Below the pieces are notes generated by a model. That model was not told where the DNA came from. It made no database searches and saw nothing but the letters and a program-made list of their open reading frames with translations. A stretch of 64,000 nucleotides of DNA from positions 124,001-188,000 of the forward strand of contig MU008202.1 in NCBI GenBank assembly GCA_010909165.1, given 5' to 3'. Positions 43,140-55,979 of the stretch are shown piece by piece. The DNA comes from Anthoceros angustus (taxonomy: Eukaryota; Streptophyta; Anthocerotopsida; Anthocerotales; Anthocerotaceae). Every line of letters begins with the position of its first letter. The first letter of the stretch is position 1. Made by a program: the position numbers and the translations under genes.

Positions 43140-46100
43140 ATGCGAAGGGCTTCAAGGGCGGCCGCAGTGGCAATCAGGGAAACAGGAGCTCGGAGCTATG
43201 GGCAGCCTCTGGTTAGCAGCAGCGGCAGGGGAGGATGTCTCTGCTTTGCAAGAGACGTCATTGGATGCTCTGTCGTGAGGTTCTCAGCTGCGTCCGCAGA
43301 GCCCAGAAGCGCAATAATTGTGGGTGAGTGGTGGTTTTGCTCGACTTTCTGGTGTTCTGGGCAGTGTGGTGAGGGTCTTGGTGGTGTGCAGATAGCCGGG
43401 TAGCAGCGGGGGCCGACAATTTGCATTGGTCAGGCAGGAGGCTGAGTAAGGTCAGAGAGTTGCAGCTGGGATCTGAGATGGGTTGTTGTTTCAGTCTCCT
43501 CTGCTCTGACACCCTGTCTTGGAAACATTCAGGGGTGCAAGGCCGACGAAGATTCTCCCCACAGTTTTGATAGTGTGAGCAGGCTGGTTGAGCAGGGTCG
43601 GCTCGATGACGCCGTTCGTGCTGTGGAGACTTCATGGGAGCAGGGGACGCCTTTGTCCACCAAGGCGTTGTATTGTCTGCTCCAGGCATGCTGCAGAGCC
43701 AGAAACCTACAGGTCGGGAGGAGAGTGCACTCCCTCGTTGTCAGAGGCAAATTGGAGGGAAATGTGTTTCTTGGGAACCACCTTATCCGCATGTATGCTT
43801 CTTTGGGGCGGCTGGTGGAGGCCAATGAGGTGTTCAACCGGCTTGCTGCACCCAACGAGTTTGTTTGGGCTAGTGTGATCTCGGCTAATGCCAATCATGG
43901 GGAAGCTGATCGGGCTATCAAACTGTACTTCCAGTTGGTGGACTCCAAGGTGAAACGCGACGAGCACATATTTGTGGCTGTACTCAAGGCTTGTGCCAGG
44001 GCATCTGCATTGGCAATGGGAACGATTGTCCATTCCCATGTTACAGAATGTGGTCTAGAATCTAACCTTTTCGTCGGAAGTGCTTTGATTGACATGTATG
44101 CCAAGTGCGGAAATGTGGAGAAGGCTCATAAAGTGTTTGGGGGACTGTCAGCGAAGGATATTGTGACATGGAATGCTTTGGTTTCTGGGTATGCTGAGCA
44201 AGGGGATGGGCAGGGAGCACTGCAACTGTTCCAGGAAATGCAGCAGGTTGGCATGCGGCCGAACAAGGTGACTGTCCTAGGCATCCTGAAAGCATGCTCC
44301 AGCATCGCAGCTCTCGACGATGGCCAGCGTGTGCATGCCTACATCCAGGATAACGGATTTGAGTCAGACGTGTGTGTTGGCAATACCCTCGTTGACATGT
44401 ACTCAAAGTGCGGGAGCCTCAAGGATGCCCGCAGCGTGTTTGACAAGTTGCCGTCCAGGGATCTGGTTTCCTGGACAGCGATGATCACAGGGTATGCTAG
44501 GGAAGGCGATGGCCAGGAGGCATTGAACCTGTTCCAGCAAATGCATCACGAACGTGTGCAGCCAAACAGTGTGACACTCATGAGCGTTCTCAAGGCATGT
44601 TCTAGCGAGGCGGCCTTGGATCAGGGCAAGCTGGCCCACGCCTACATCAACAAGTATGGTCTCCAGTCGGACGCGTTCATCTGCAGCACCCTGATTGACA
44701 TGTACGTGAAATGTGGTGGCCTGCAGGATGCACGCAGTGTGTTTGATGGACTATCAAGCAAGGATCCTGTATCATGGACTGCGATGATTGCAGGATATGC
44801 CCAGCATGACGACGGTGAGTCGGCTCTGGAACTCTTCCAACAGATCATGAAAGAGGGGATGCAACCCAACAAGGTCATGCTGCTCAGCGTGCTCAAAGCT
44901 TGCTCCATCACAGGATCCCTGGACGAGGGCAAGCTGGTGCATTCCTGCATTTCACGAGGTGGGTTCGAGTCAGATGTGGTGGTTGGCAGCACCCTCATCG
45001 ACATGTACGTGAAATGTGGCAGCCTGAGCGATGCACGATCGGTGTTTGACAGGTTGGGCACAAGGAACCGGGTATCATACAACGCCATAATCGTGGGATG
45101 CGCCGAGGCCAAGAGCAGCGAGGAAGCAGTGCAGCTGTTTCAGCAGATGGAACAGGAGGGCATCCAACCGGACAAGGTGACCCTTCTGAGCATGCTGAAA
45201 GCATGTGGCAGTCTGGATCTGGGGCAGTTTCTCCACGCCCGAGTCACAGAATGCGGCCTAGAGTCTGATCTCAGCCTCTCCAACAGCATTATGGACATGT
45301 ATGGCAGGCTGGGAAGGGTGGAAGATTCACGAAATGTGTTTGACAAGATGCGGAAAAGGGACCTGGTTTCATGGAGCACCTTGATCGCAGGCTACGCTGA
45401 GCAGGGCTGCGGCCAGGAGGCCCTGCTGCTCTTCCAGGAGATGGTCGAGGAGGGGATGCAGCCGGACAAGGTGACAGTGCTGGCCATCCTGAAGGCGTGC
45501 TCCAGCGTTGCATCTCTGGAACAGGGCAGGCAAGTCCACGCACACGTCACAGGCTGTGGCCTGTCCGAGGACGTGTTTGTGAGCAACACTCTCATCGACA
45601 TGTACTCCAGATGCGGGAGCCTGGACGATGCCCGCCGGGTCTTCCACCGGGCCCCCTCCAAAAACCTAATCTCATGGACCGCCATGATCGCGGGATGCGC
45701 CCAGCACGGCCGGGCGCAGGAAGCCCTCCAGCTCTTCTCCAGAATGCAGCAGGAAGGTCTGCAACCTGACTCCAAGGTCCTCATCTGCCTGCTCTCCGCG
45801 TGCCGGCACGCGGGCCTGCTGGAAGCCGGGCACGAGGTTTTCCGCAGCATGACCCTAAAGTTCAACATCGCCCCGGACGTGGAGCACTACGCATGCATGG
45901 TCGACCTCCTGGCCCGCGCCGGCCATCTCCGCGACGCCGAGGAATTGGCGACCCGCATGCCCGTCCCTCCCAACATCTTCCTGTGGACATCCCTGCTCGG
46001 CGCATGCCGCACGCACGGCAACGTCCCTCTGGCCAGACGCTGCTTCGACGCCGTCCTGCTGCTGGACCCGTGCAACACCGCCGCGCACGTGCTCATGGCC

Positions 46101-46343
46101 AGCATCTACGCGGCGGCCGGCCTGCCGGACGAGTGCGCCCAGATCCGCGGCAGGATGCACACCTCCGGCAGCAGGAAGGAAGCCGGCCGTACCTGGATGG
46201 AAGTGAGCAGCCAGGTGCACTCCTTCGTGGTGGACGACACGGAGCACGCGGACCGGAAGCAGATCCTGGCCATGCTCAGGCATGTGCGGCAGAGCATCGA
46301 GCTGGAGTCCATCGAACAGGGCGGGCATCACCTGGCTCGCTAG
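43140..46343 (+). CDS. PLS-class pentatricopeptide repeat protein, E-type, organellar
   Basis: Exon 1 (43140-43323) and exon 2 (43495-46343) join across a 171-bp GTGAGT..TTTCAG intron in phase, giving 1010 residues. Without exon 1 the long frame has no ATG, which decides the start. The N-terminus (MRRASRAAAVAIRETGARSY) is Arg/Ser/Ala-rich, typical of mitochondrial or plastid targeting. Tandem PPR motifs follow (for example DVCVGNTLVDMYSKCGSLKD, LVSWTAMITGYA, QPNSVTLMSVLKAC), about 25 in P-L-S order. The C-terminus has E-type motifs (NIFLWTSLLGACRTHGN, TWMEVSSQVHSFVV) and stops at HHLAR without the DYW deaminase domain. E-class members specify sites for C-to-U RNA editing or other RNA processing in organelles and would need a separate deaminase. 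The RNA target cannot be read here. Confidence 0.94.
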
Positions 46344-47725
46344 ACGCACGGGAGTGCCAGCCACAGCCTCCAAACATTCGTACATCGCTTGTTTACATTT
46401 CGATCCAGCCAGGACTTGTTGAATTTGTTCCACTGCACTCTCTGGCAAGCTTGGAGGTGTGTCTCCAGTGATGACGAGGAAAGAGTGATGGCCCCATGAT
46501 GAGCAGACTGACGGGTTGTTGGCAGGGCGGCCAATGCGTGAAGCGAAGCTGTCATGGTGTGGATCACACAAACACCTCCTTTTGCTCGGAACGCGGGAGA
46601 GAAGGGAGGAACAAGTGATAGACGAGAGACGATTGTACTTTCTTGTCAGCCATCCCCCTGCTGCGCATTTATGTATTCGTCTGTCTGTTTGGTAGCATTT
46701 GCATACATATATATGTATACCTGCTGCCGGATCCGCACGCGGGATCGGGTGCGGGTGCGGGTCGTGAATCTGGCAGATCCTGGTGGGCCCCGCGCCGAAA
46801 CCAGTTGTAACGTGGCGGCGACTGATAGCCGCAGGGTGCGGAAGGGGGCGCTGCCATTGCGGCTCGGCGCCTCGAAACTCGTGAGCGCCGGGACTGCGGC
46901 TACACGTGTGCTGCCCTAACCGGGCCACCCGGTTCGAACCTCATCTCGGTTACAGCGCGACAAATATTTTTAGCTGGCGCCCCTTTGCAGATGCTATTGT
47001 GGGGAGGGGACGACGTTGATGCAGATGCACCCGGGCAGTCCCCACATCTATGCCCGCATTGATGGAGTCAGAAAAGCAGGCAGCATGGAAAGCCACGAAC
47101 AATTCCACGCTTGCGGAAAGCAGCAGTGAAGGAGTGAAGGAGTGAAGGCAAGGCAGGAGCTGCAGCTTGCGCTCTCCACTGGGCAGTCCAGCGCATGTGC
47201 GGCTTTCTGGGGCACGGGGACCAGGAGGTGCAGCTGGGGCGCCGCCGCGGGTGTCCGATGCGGGCATGGGGAGTGATGCTTGCTTTGTGATGCGACCCGG
47301 CATGGGGAAGTGTCGCTGCGATTCCGGCCTGGCTGGGGGCTGCCGCGGATTCATGCCCTGGGATGTCGGTCAGGGTGAGGTTGCGAGGCTATCCGCTGCA
47401 CGGCCAGATCTGGCCGGGATTTGGAATTGTGCGGATTTCGGCTGTTGTTGGTTTTGTGGGTTGTAGTCCCCGGGGGGGGCGAGGCGCATTCCGACAGGCG
47501 TTGCATTCTGGGTGTTTCGTTCTGAAATCTGTAGAGGGATTTGGGTGCTGGCCTGGCAGATTAGCCATATGCAGGGGCGCAGCCCGGAGGGATCCTTGTG
47601 GATCGGAGTGTGGAGTTGGCAGGGGCTCGGCTTCCGGGGGAGTGGAAATGGAGCAGGATTGGTAGCAGGAGCAGGACAGGCTTGCTTTCCTGTTGGAGCC
47701 CGGAAGGGTGTCGGATGCTGCCGCC
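46344..47725. other. Intergenic spacer between PPR and histidine kinase genes
   Basis: About 1.4 kb with no conserved coding sequence. Around 46870-46950 the minus strand has an A-box-like TGGCCCGGTTAGGGCA and a weaker B-box-like GAGTTTCGAGGCG. This could be a tRNA-derived SINE head, but no cloverleaf is possible and I do not call it. The 3' part is G-rich and probably holds the promoter and 5' UTR of the kinase gene. Confidence 0.5.
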
Positions 47726-50700
47726 ATGGCGCAGCTGCACCACCGCCAGCCGCGTCATGACGTAAATTCTTTTTTCACCGTCTCTTCCCCTACACCCTGC
47801 GTCCCGTGCCGGGACGTTCGGGAGTGGATTCGGTCCAGACGCAGGACTCGGGACTGGGCCCCGGACCTGGACCAGGATGAGGAGGCGCCGCCTGACGACC
47901 TCCACTGCTTCGCGTGGCCCAGGAAGCGCGCTCGGTCGTATTACTACTCCATCTTCGCGGCGCGGCTTGCTATCATGGTAGGTGCTGTGCTGCCTCCGGT
48001 TTTGGTCGCTCACGGTGTGCGCTGTACTGAATGCAAGGGGAGCTCACGTTGCTTGCTCTGCACTCGGCAGGTCATGTTGACAATTTTGATAGGCCTGCTC
48101 ACCATTTTGACATGGCATTTCACCACCGTCTACACCACTCGCTCCATCAAGAGCTTGGCCTTTGGCCTGCGCACGGAGATACTACAGCGTCCTATATCTC
48201 GAATGTGGAATCTCCTGAATGTCACCTTGGACACTACAATGACTCAAGTCAATTTGTCTGGGTATGTTATTGGACAGTATCCCTCGATTGTTAGCGGGAA
48301 GGGCCAAGATCAGGTATGCCCAGCCTTGTGTCTTGGTCTGCCCTGCAACCCATCGCTTGGACGTTTGTTGTAACCTCAGCCCCTGTGTCTTTGGTCTTCC
48401 CTGCAACCATTGCGTGGGAGCTTTGTCCTTAGCCGCTCGCCCCTGTTGTGCGCAGTTGCAAGATGTTATGCGGAATATCACGTGGGCAATTTTCACCAGC
48501 CGGAAAGCTGTGAACACTATCTGCATCGTTTATCGCAATGGCAGCATGCAGGGTTTCGAAAGGGATTTCAGTTCCCAGCAGACTTTCTACACCTACTCGG
48601 TGCCAGGAAATGGAACCGTGTTGCCACCTCCATCAGCAACTGGCGATTTCGATCCTACGCTCACTAGTGGCACATGGGCCTGGTACAGGGAACCAGTTGA
48701 CCGCCGCACAGGTCAACCAGTGTCAGCTGCCATCCCTATGAGGCCATACAATCTCACACGGGACTTGGGTGGGGCTTCTCTCCTACGAGATGGGAATGCA
48801 GTTTGGCATGTAACTGTCCACGGTTCTGCGGGTGCCCCCTTTCTTGCTTCCGGCTCTCCTGTGAGGCACCCTGATACTGGAGAGGTGTTAGCCATTGCCG
48901 GGGTCTCGCAAGCGCTGAGTTCTATTAGCTCACTCATGCGGGAACTAGCTGCCATGCACAGTGGGACCTTGTACCTTACGAATGAGCAAGGCTTGCTGCT
49001 GGCATCTTCCACCTCTAGTCCCTTGCTGAAGAACACCTCGGATGGGCCTTCACTTATTCTAGCAGAGGAGTCCACTGATCCCATCATCCAAGCCGGTGCA
49101 GATTGGCTGCATCAAAAAGTTGGGAGGTCTATAGATTCTCTGCAGTCTGTCCATGCCGAGGACATTGTGCTAGAAGGACGGAGGTATTATGTTGACACGT
49201 TTGTGTTGAACTTGACTCAACTGCCGCTGGTGAGTTGGCCTTGGCGAGTCAGTGCCGTCCAAGCGTAGGCAAACTGGCGTGCTGCTACAGCGTCTTACGC
49301 GTGCACAGTCTTGCTTTGCAGTACTTGCCTAAAGCTAAGAGTCCATTGGCTCGCCTTCTTGCCAGGTGGGCGTCATTATTACTCCACGTTCCTATGTACT
49401 GGGTGCTGTGGATCGGAGAGGCCATGCCACTCTTGCCATCCTTATATCGATTTCTGCTTGCATTCTTCTTGTTGGTTGTGTGTTCACCCTTATTTTCACA
49501 AGTGGTGTCTCAACTGAGATGCGACTACGAGCAGAACTTATTGAAAATCTTGATGCCAGACGACGGGCTGAGGCATCTAGCAACTACAAAAGTCAGTTTC
49601 TGGCTAATATGAGGTATGACTGGCTCACAAGTAGGTACCATGCTTGGCTTTTTTCAGTCAGGTCGCAGTGTCTCCACAAATGAGGGCTTACACATCGTGT
49701 TGTTTACTGTTGAGCAGTCATGAATTGCGAACACCAATGGCTGCAGTGATAGGGCTGTTAGATATCCTACTCTGCGATGAATATCTTTCATCAGAACAAG
49801 TAGCCATGGTCTCCCAAATACGGCATTGCTCTACTGCCTTGCTTCGTCTCCTCAACAACATTCTCGATCTTAGTAAGGTATGCTATATCCGGGTTTTCAC
49901 CCTAGGTACTTTTCACACCCGGGTCCCTGGACAGCACCTAGCTGGCATGGCCATGGGTCTATGTATTGGTCCAGTGAATTTATTGGCAGTGATCAAAGGC
50001 TGCTTGTTTTCCAAATATGCAGGTTGAGTCTGGCAAGCTGGTTCTGGAGGAGGCAGACTTTGATCTCCGAAGGGAGCTCGAAGGTCTTGTGGATATGTTT
50101 TCCGTCCAGTGTGTTGACCATAGCATCGATTTTGTCCTGGATCTGGCTGGTGAGAGTCATTCCTGTGCCATCACTTTTTTCATACTTGGGAAGTTTTTTT
50201 TTTGCCTGGAGAAAAGATACTGGCTTACTGTTTGTGCTGGCGCTCTCCATCATCTTCTCATGTTGATAGCAGGGTTGACTGAACTGTTTATTGTACGAAT
50301 CTGGCATTTAGATGACATACCCCGCTTGCTAAAAGGAGACTCTGCCCGAACAGTCCAAATATTTGCGAACCTTATTGCAAACTCTATCAAATTTACCTCA
50401 TGTATGCAACGGAAAGCTTTCAACTCTCTTTAGTGAATCACATCATCTGACTGCAAGTCGTTTTCAGCATCATTTTGAGACAAACCTGACCTGCATATTG
50501 GTTTGAGCAGCTGGACATGTTTTACTGAGAGGCTGGTGCGAGTGGGGCACTGGCGAGAAAAGTGGCCTTCTGTTTGCCAAGGACGTGAATAATCCTTGGC
50601 TACCAAAAACAGGCCAGGGAGTACACGACATTAGTTCACGAGACGGAGAGAAGCTCTATTTATGGTTTGAGGTTGACGACTCGGGTTGTGGTATGTTGCT

Positions 50701-53179
50701 TTCTACCTGAAGACTGTCTAGATCTGCTTAATCTCCTCCAAGCCCCCTCTTCCATCCTTGGTGCATATGCTGACTAGCTCTTACTGGTACAGGTATTGAT
50801 CCGAGCAAGTGGGAGACTGTTTTTGACAGCTTTGTGCAAGCTGATCCATCAACTACTCGAACGTAAGTTTATATCTGGTTGTATACAGAGATAATTACGC
50901 TTTGGTCCAATACCTATTTACATTGAATCAGACATGCAGTCTAAACTTTTCGTGTCTAATCTCTTGTGTAGTTATGGGGGAACGGGCCTTGGATTGTGCA
51001 TTGTTAGATCCTTGGTACGTCTCAGGCTTTGATCTGAACGGGCTAGCGATTTCTGGCGCCTTTTTTTAGCTGGCTTAAGCCATTGCATTTGTGGTTGATA
51101 TTGAGTCGGTGGACAATCCGTGCCTGCAGGTGAATAAAATGGGAGGCGAAATCAAAGTGGTTAGGAAAGATGGACCTGGGACCTTGATGCGGCTGTTTTT
51201 GGTGTTCAAACAAACATCAAATTACACCTCCAAGAATTTCAGTGACTACTGTGACCCCACACTCACTTCAGATACATTGCAGGATTCACGAGTAAGTTTA
51301 TCTCTAGACTTCTGTGTTGGCTGCTGCTCTCCTTCACGGGGTTCTGGCTGACTCTATTTCATGAATCAGCTTCTTCTGTCAATGCAAGGAGATAAAGGGA
51401 GATCAACGATGGCCAGGTGGATGAGAAAAAAGGGTCTTAATGTATTCGAAGCGTCAACATGGGAGAGAACTATGTCGGAGCTTGTGTGCATGTTGCAAAA
51501 CGATAAGGAAACTACAGTGTCATTGGGTTCAACTCTCGACCGTGGTTCTATGGACGGCTGTGAGACGGAAACGCAGCCTGTCAGGAGTATGCTTGTTGTG
51601 ACAGAACCCAAGGAAGCAGGAAGTATGCCCAGACTCAAGGTGATTCCAAATACCAAACTGATAGCCCTGTTGGATATAGGACTTTTAAGGAATATGAGGG
51701 ACCTGAAAGAGCTGGATCAATTCACTAAGCAGGGTGTGATGATTGCTTGGCTTTTGAATCATGATACATCTAGCCTACTCAAAGGAGATTTGAGAAAACT
51801 GGGGTTCTCCTACATGGTCAACAAGCCTGTATACAACTCAAAACTTGTGCAACTTCTTAGGGTGATGGTAGGTCATGTCAAGGATTTAGAGTCAATTGTT
51901 GTGGATGTAGGAAGGAAAGATGCCTCTAAGTTTGATATGGAAGTGCGGGATGGGCTCAGTCCAGGATCTGGGCGGATGGAGAAGGTGGCCAGGAGAGGAT
52001 CTAGCCTACCTGAGCCACAGGGCACATCCAAGCTGGAGAGATCGCAGTCAAGTCAAAGGCTGGATCAAATCTTGGAAAGTCCACGACACGGTGAACACAG
52101 TGGATGCATGCAGAGCCATTGTGGCCGTCCTGGGCAGTTTCCTGTGTACAAGGCTACCAACTACTTGCAAGACCTGTTAGGGGAGGCTGGCAAGCTAGGT
52201 TCTTTGGTCGCAGGAAAAGAAGAACCTTCTTTTCCCAAGGGTCTTATAAATTCTGATCCTCAGCTAGATGTGGCAGCAAGAGCCGCTCCCGTGGGGACAT
52301 CAGACTTGGCTCCAAGTGACAGCTATCAGTTAACACAAGGAACTGCAGCCGTACTACTAACCTCGGCTGAGCAGCAACGAGTACGCGACAGGATAGAAGG
52401 TGGAGAAAGAGGAGAATCAGAAGTATCACACCCCGTCCTTGCAGACAACGGGGATGATTTTGGAACTTCCGTGGCTGATTCCAAGCACATGGATGGTGTT
52501 GACAAGGTTCCTGTTCCTGAGCCTGTCACTTTGCCACAAAGTGTGCCGGCTAGGCGCGTAGAAAAGCTTTCATCTAACCGGATTGGACCCCATGATGCTT
52601 TGAAGGGTATTAGAATCCTTCTTGCTGAAGACACCCCAGTCCTCCAAAGGGTGGCAACTATAATGCTGGAGAAAATGGGTGCAAAGGTTGTTGCCGTGGG
52701 AGATGGGCTACAAGCAGTTAATGCACTTACGAAAATTGCAGAGCGCCAAGTTGGACATCTTGACAGGGAGACGGAAATTCCTGACAGCGCAACTGATAAC
52801 CGAGAACTAAAGTTGCCAGATGGAGGGTTGGCTTTTGATCTGGTACTAATGGACTGCCAGGTGAGAACCTCGCTGTCGTGCTGCGCACTAACTTTGATGA
52901 AAAGTACCAGTAATGCGTACTAATCTGTTTTTGTGGTGTCAGATGCCAAAAATGGATGGGTATCATGCAACCAGAGCGATTAGGGAAGCTGAAGCAGGTA
53001 CTGGCTTTCATATCCCGATTGTAGCGCTAACAGCACATGCTATGTCGTCCGATGAGGCAAAATGCCTTGAAGTCGGAATGGATGCTTATCTCACCAAACC
53101 TATAGACACGAAACTTATGGTATCCACAATTCTGTCGCTCACAAGTATCAAATGTGAGCGGCCAAAGGATAGTTCATAG
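47726..53179 (+). CDS. AHK1: AHK1-type hybrid histidine kinase (osmosensor family)
   Basis: Thirteen exons fit with consistent phases: 47726-47977, 48071-48313, 48456-49229, 49366-49613, 49718-49877, 50023-50149, 50312-50401, 50511-50690, 50793-50862, 50972-51014, 51130-51291, 51370-52860, 52943-53179, giving 1358 residues. Order of domains: first membrane helix (about 78-105, [21 protein letters not shown]), extracytoplasmic sensor region, second helix (about 440-463), and phosphorylatable His in SHELRTPM (about 507). Then come the N box ([12 protein letters not shown]), G boxes ([22 protein letters not shown]) and a C-terminal receiver ([20 protein letters not shown]) with phospho-acceptor Asp in [12 protein letters not shown] (about 1278). 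Arabidopsis AHK1 is a plasma-membrane osmotic-stress sensor. This protein is about 150 residues longer, mostly in the linker before the receiver. All catalytic residues are present. Confidence 0.95.
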
Positions 53180-53419
53180 CAGTGAAGTAATTTCCGAATT
53201 CTGGAAATCCTCATGAACCCATGTGGGTTTGTAATCTATCCATAACTTGAGGAATCAGACAGTTTGCTAGGATTTCAATTACAATTGTTGCAGAAGAATG
53301 TTTCCAATCCGCATCTCAAAATGGCACACATTTTTTCGTTGTGCCAATTCGGAAGAGTGGGCAAGCACGTTCACTTGTTATTATAGTACATTCAAACGCA
53401 ACAGTCCGCTGACGTATCT

Positions 53420-55979
53420 TCATTTTGCTGCAGTGTTTTTGGCACCTTTCGTCCTATCTAAGCTTGACTTCCGTGAGCTGGACCTCCGGTTTGTTACAGC
53501 CTCTTCATCTGAGTCAGAGACCACCTCCTGCTTGATCACTTTCCCCATCATTGCGAAGAACCTTTCCAGAGCTACGACCTTCTGCTCAGTCAGTGGTTGT
53601 TTCTGACTGGCAGTTGGGACCTTCTCCTCTTCGATCTTCTCCTCGTCATCGAGATCGGAATCCTCAGCACCCTTTGCAGCCTCTTCCGCTTTAGTGCGTT
53701 TCCTGCTAGCAGCCCTTCTGGGCTTGCTTTTCCGACTATCTTCCTCTACCAAACGAACCCGGAGCTTCGCAACTTCGTCCTCCAAGCATCGTACCGTCTC
53801 TCTTGCCTCGAGCAGCTGTGCCTGTTCAACATCTCTCTCGTTCTCTAGTACTTTGAACCTGGCATTCACACTTGCAAGCTCTTCCTGCAAAACGGCCTTC
53901 TCTCTGTTCCATCTTTCGCGCATCTCCTCCACAAGTCTCTCTTTTTCCTCCAGCTCTCGAGTAAGAGACCACGCCCTTCTCTTGGCTTTAACAAGCTCCG
54001 CTTGAACTTCCTCCACGGCTGCGGTGATGGCAGCTTCCATTTCCTCCTGCTTAACTCTCGAGGCAAGCTCACCAGTGAGCTCGGCAACCTACAACACAAT
54101 CAAAGGTCTGTAAGGCCAAGAGAAAACGGCAGGGCAGTAAGGACAAGTGAACTATACATCCATTCCCTTCAACACCTCGGACCTTTGCCAGCAGCCTTTC
54201 TTGTTCACCCAGTAGCTGCTTCTTCACCGCGTCCAGCATCATCTCTTTCTCTTTTGCTTCAGTTGTCATTTGTGTTACCTTCAGGCGGGCTTCTGCCAAG
54301 GATTCCCTGAACTTCCGAATCTAATCACACAAGAATGTAAGCCACAACTGGCAGAATCTTTCGTACTAAATCCCCGCCATGACCTATATACAGATCGATG
54401 AAGTGAAGACCACGCTTAGGTTCAGCTAACGTACCGTCTCCTCATGGACGTCTGCTGAGATTTTCTGAGATAATTCCGCAGACAAACTGCGTACTTGAGC
54501 CTCTGCGACTTCGGCTCTTACGCTCGCTGCCTTCACCTCTGTCTGAAACCGGACCATGTCCACTCTCAACCGGTCAACTTCGGCAGTCCTAGCTGTGCCC
54601 TCAGCTTGCGCTACCTTTGCTCTCCTTTCGACCTCCTCCACACTGCAAACGGCAAGTCCACCTGGCACTCTTCATACTGCATTGGAAAAGAAGCTCACCA
54701 CCACTACAACCCCGCAGCAAACAAGATCACAAACCCGATAGCTGCTGCATCCAGAGGTGCTTGGGCAGTTCCTCCGTACGTGGATCTGCCCTGGAGTGAG
54801 AACTGCCACAAGGAAATTTTCATGTTACCATCAGTTGTCACCAAATTCCAGAAACTCTCTCTCCTATTGCAAGAATCCTAACCTCCACTGGTAGCGCTGA
54901 AGCTCCTGAAACGGCAGCCCCGCCATCTGCAGGAGCTTTGGATGTGGATCCTCCAGACGACCCACTCTTTTTGTTCAGCAGCTGAGGATTGCCACGGCAC
55001 ACATGAGCCACCGGTCACTTCTTGCCTTCCCAACATTTTCCCAAAGGACTGCATGCAGGTATGGCTTCCCGAGACTACCTGTTGAAGCACCCGCTTCTCG
55101 ATCTCAGAACGAAATGATGCTAGCGGAGAAGACCCCTGAGACACAGTCCTGCATGTTAGACTTCTCAGAATGCGGAAAACCCACAATCGCCCATCAGACT
55201 AAACAGGAGGAGGAGAGAGCGAAGAGTTGCTCACAAAAGCAACCGGTGAAGTCATCACGTAGGAGACCTCCTTCTTTGGGGGTGTTGGCAAGTTCACCTC
55301 CTCCACATCACTCTGCCTCACGAGAGTCTGAAAAGCCGACATTTTGGGCGATTCGTCCTCCAGAGGCATAGGTTCAGGGGAAGCATCCTGCTGGGCATCC
55401 AGCAGCGGCCCTGCATCTAACGCCTTATTCACGATGTTTTCCAGGGAGACGTACTCTCTCTGCATAGCCTGAAACGAAACAAGCAGCGCAGTGAGAACCA
55501 AGGCCAGCTTCCCCAACACTGCGACCTGATTAGCACCTTCACACGGAATGGATAGGCGGATGAATTACTCTCAGAGTAGCAATGAGCTGCGCCGGAATGC
55601 GAGCCCCCGGTGCCTGCTCTGCGGAATTCCGCAGCAGCTGAACCCGGTCGTAAAGACGGTCCACCCTGTCCCGCATGTCCGGCCCCACTTCCCTGTACCC
55701 CTTCCTCACAACCAGCTTGAGCGCCAGGAGCTGGTCGGCCAGATCGGAGAAATCGTTGAGGGTGCAGGGATTGCAGTCCTCCCGGGGGCCCCCTGCCGCA
55801 GCTGCTGCGGCACGCACAGAAAAGAACGGCCTGCCCTCCGCGCCCTGCCATTGCCTGCCGTCCCAGACGCAATGCCCTCTTCCCCGGGCTCCCAGTCGGA
55901 AAACCGCCCTCTCCCCGGGCGGCGCAATCCGGACGTGGTGCAGTGCAGGGCCCGGCAGGCCGCATTTCACAGTCGGCAT
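53420..55979 (-). CDS. Coiled-coil protein with likely organellar targeting, function unknown
   Basis: Exons fitted with good phase are 55569-55979 (start MPTVKCGLPGP), 54435-54642, 54183-54320 and 53420-54088. An exon at about 55246-55470 (MQREYVSLENIVNKALD) and one near 54893-54965 (EDPHPKLLQMAGLPFQELQ) lie between, with less certain edges. The last exons encode long charged coiled coils (VEEVERRAKVAQAEG, KEKEMMLDAVKKQLLGEQER, LTRELEEKERLVEEMRERW). They end in a Lys/Arg- and acid-rich tail (SRKRTKAEEAAKGAEDSDL, SSSRKSSLDRTKGAKNTAAK). Exon 1 has an N-terminus without acidic residues at its start and a helical segment (DFSDLADQLLALKLVVRKGY). I do not recognise the family. It could be a plastid structural protein; the basic tail could equally bind nucleic acid. 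It is convergent with the histidine kinase gene (240 bp between stops). Confidence 0.7.

Noticed and set aside
43575-46343. PPR gene starting at the GTG at 43575 as a single-exon gene
   Set aside because: No ATG is available in that frame. An upstream exon with a transit-peptide-like sequence joins in phase across a good GT-AG intron.
46870-46950. tRNA gene or SINE on the minus strand
   Set aside because: The GGTTCGAACC motif is there but no cloverleaf can be drawn, and the box order and spacing are doubtful.
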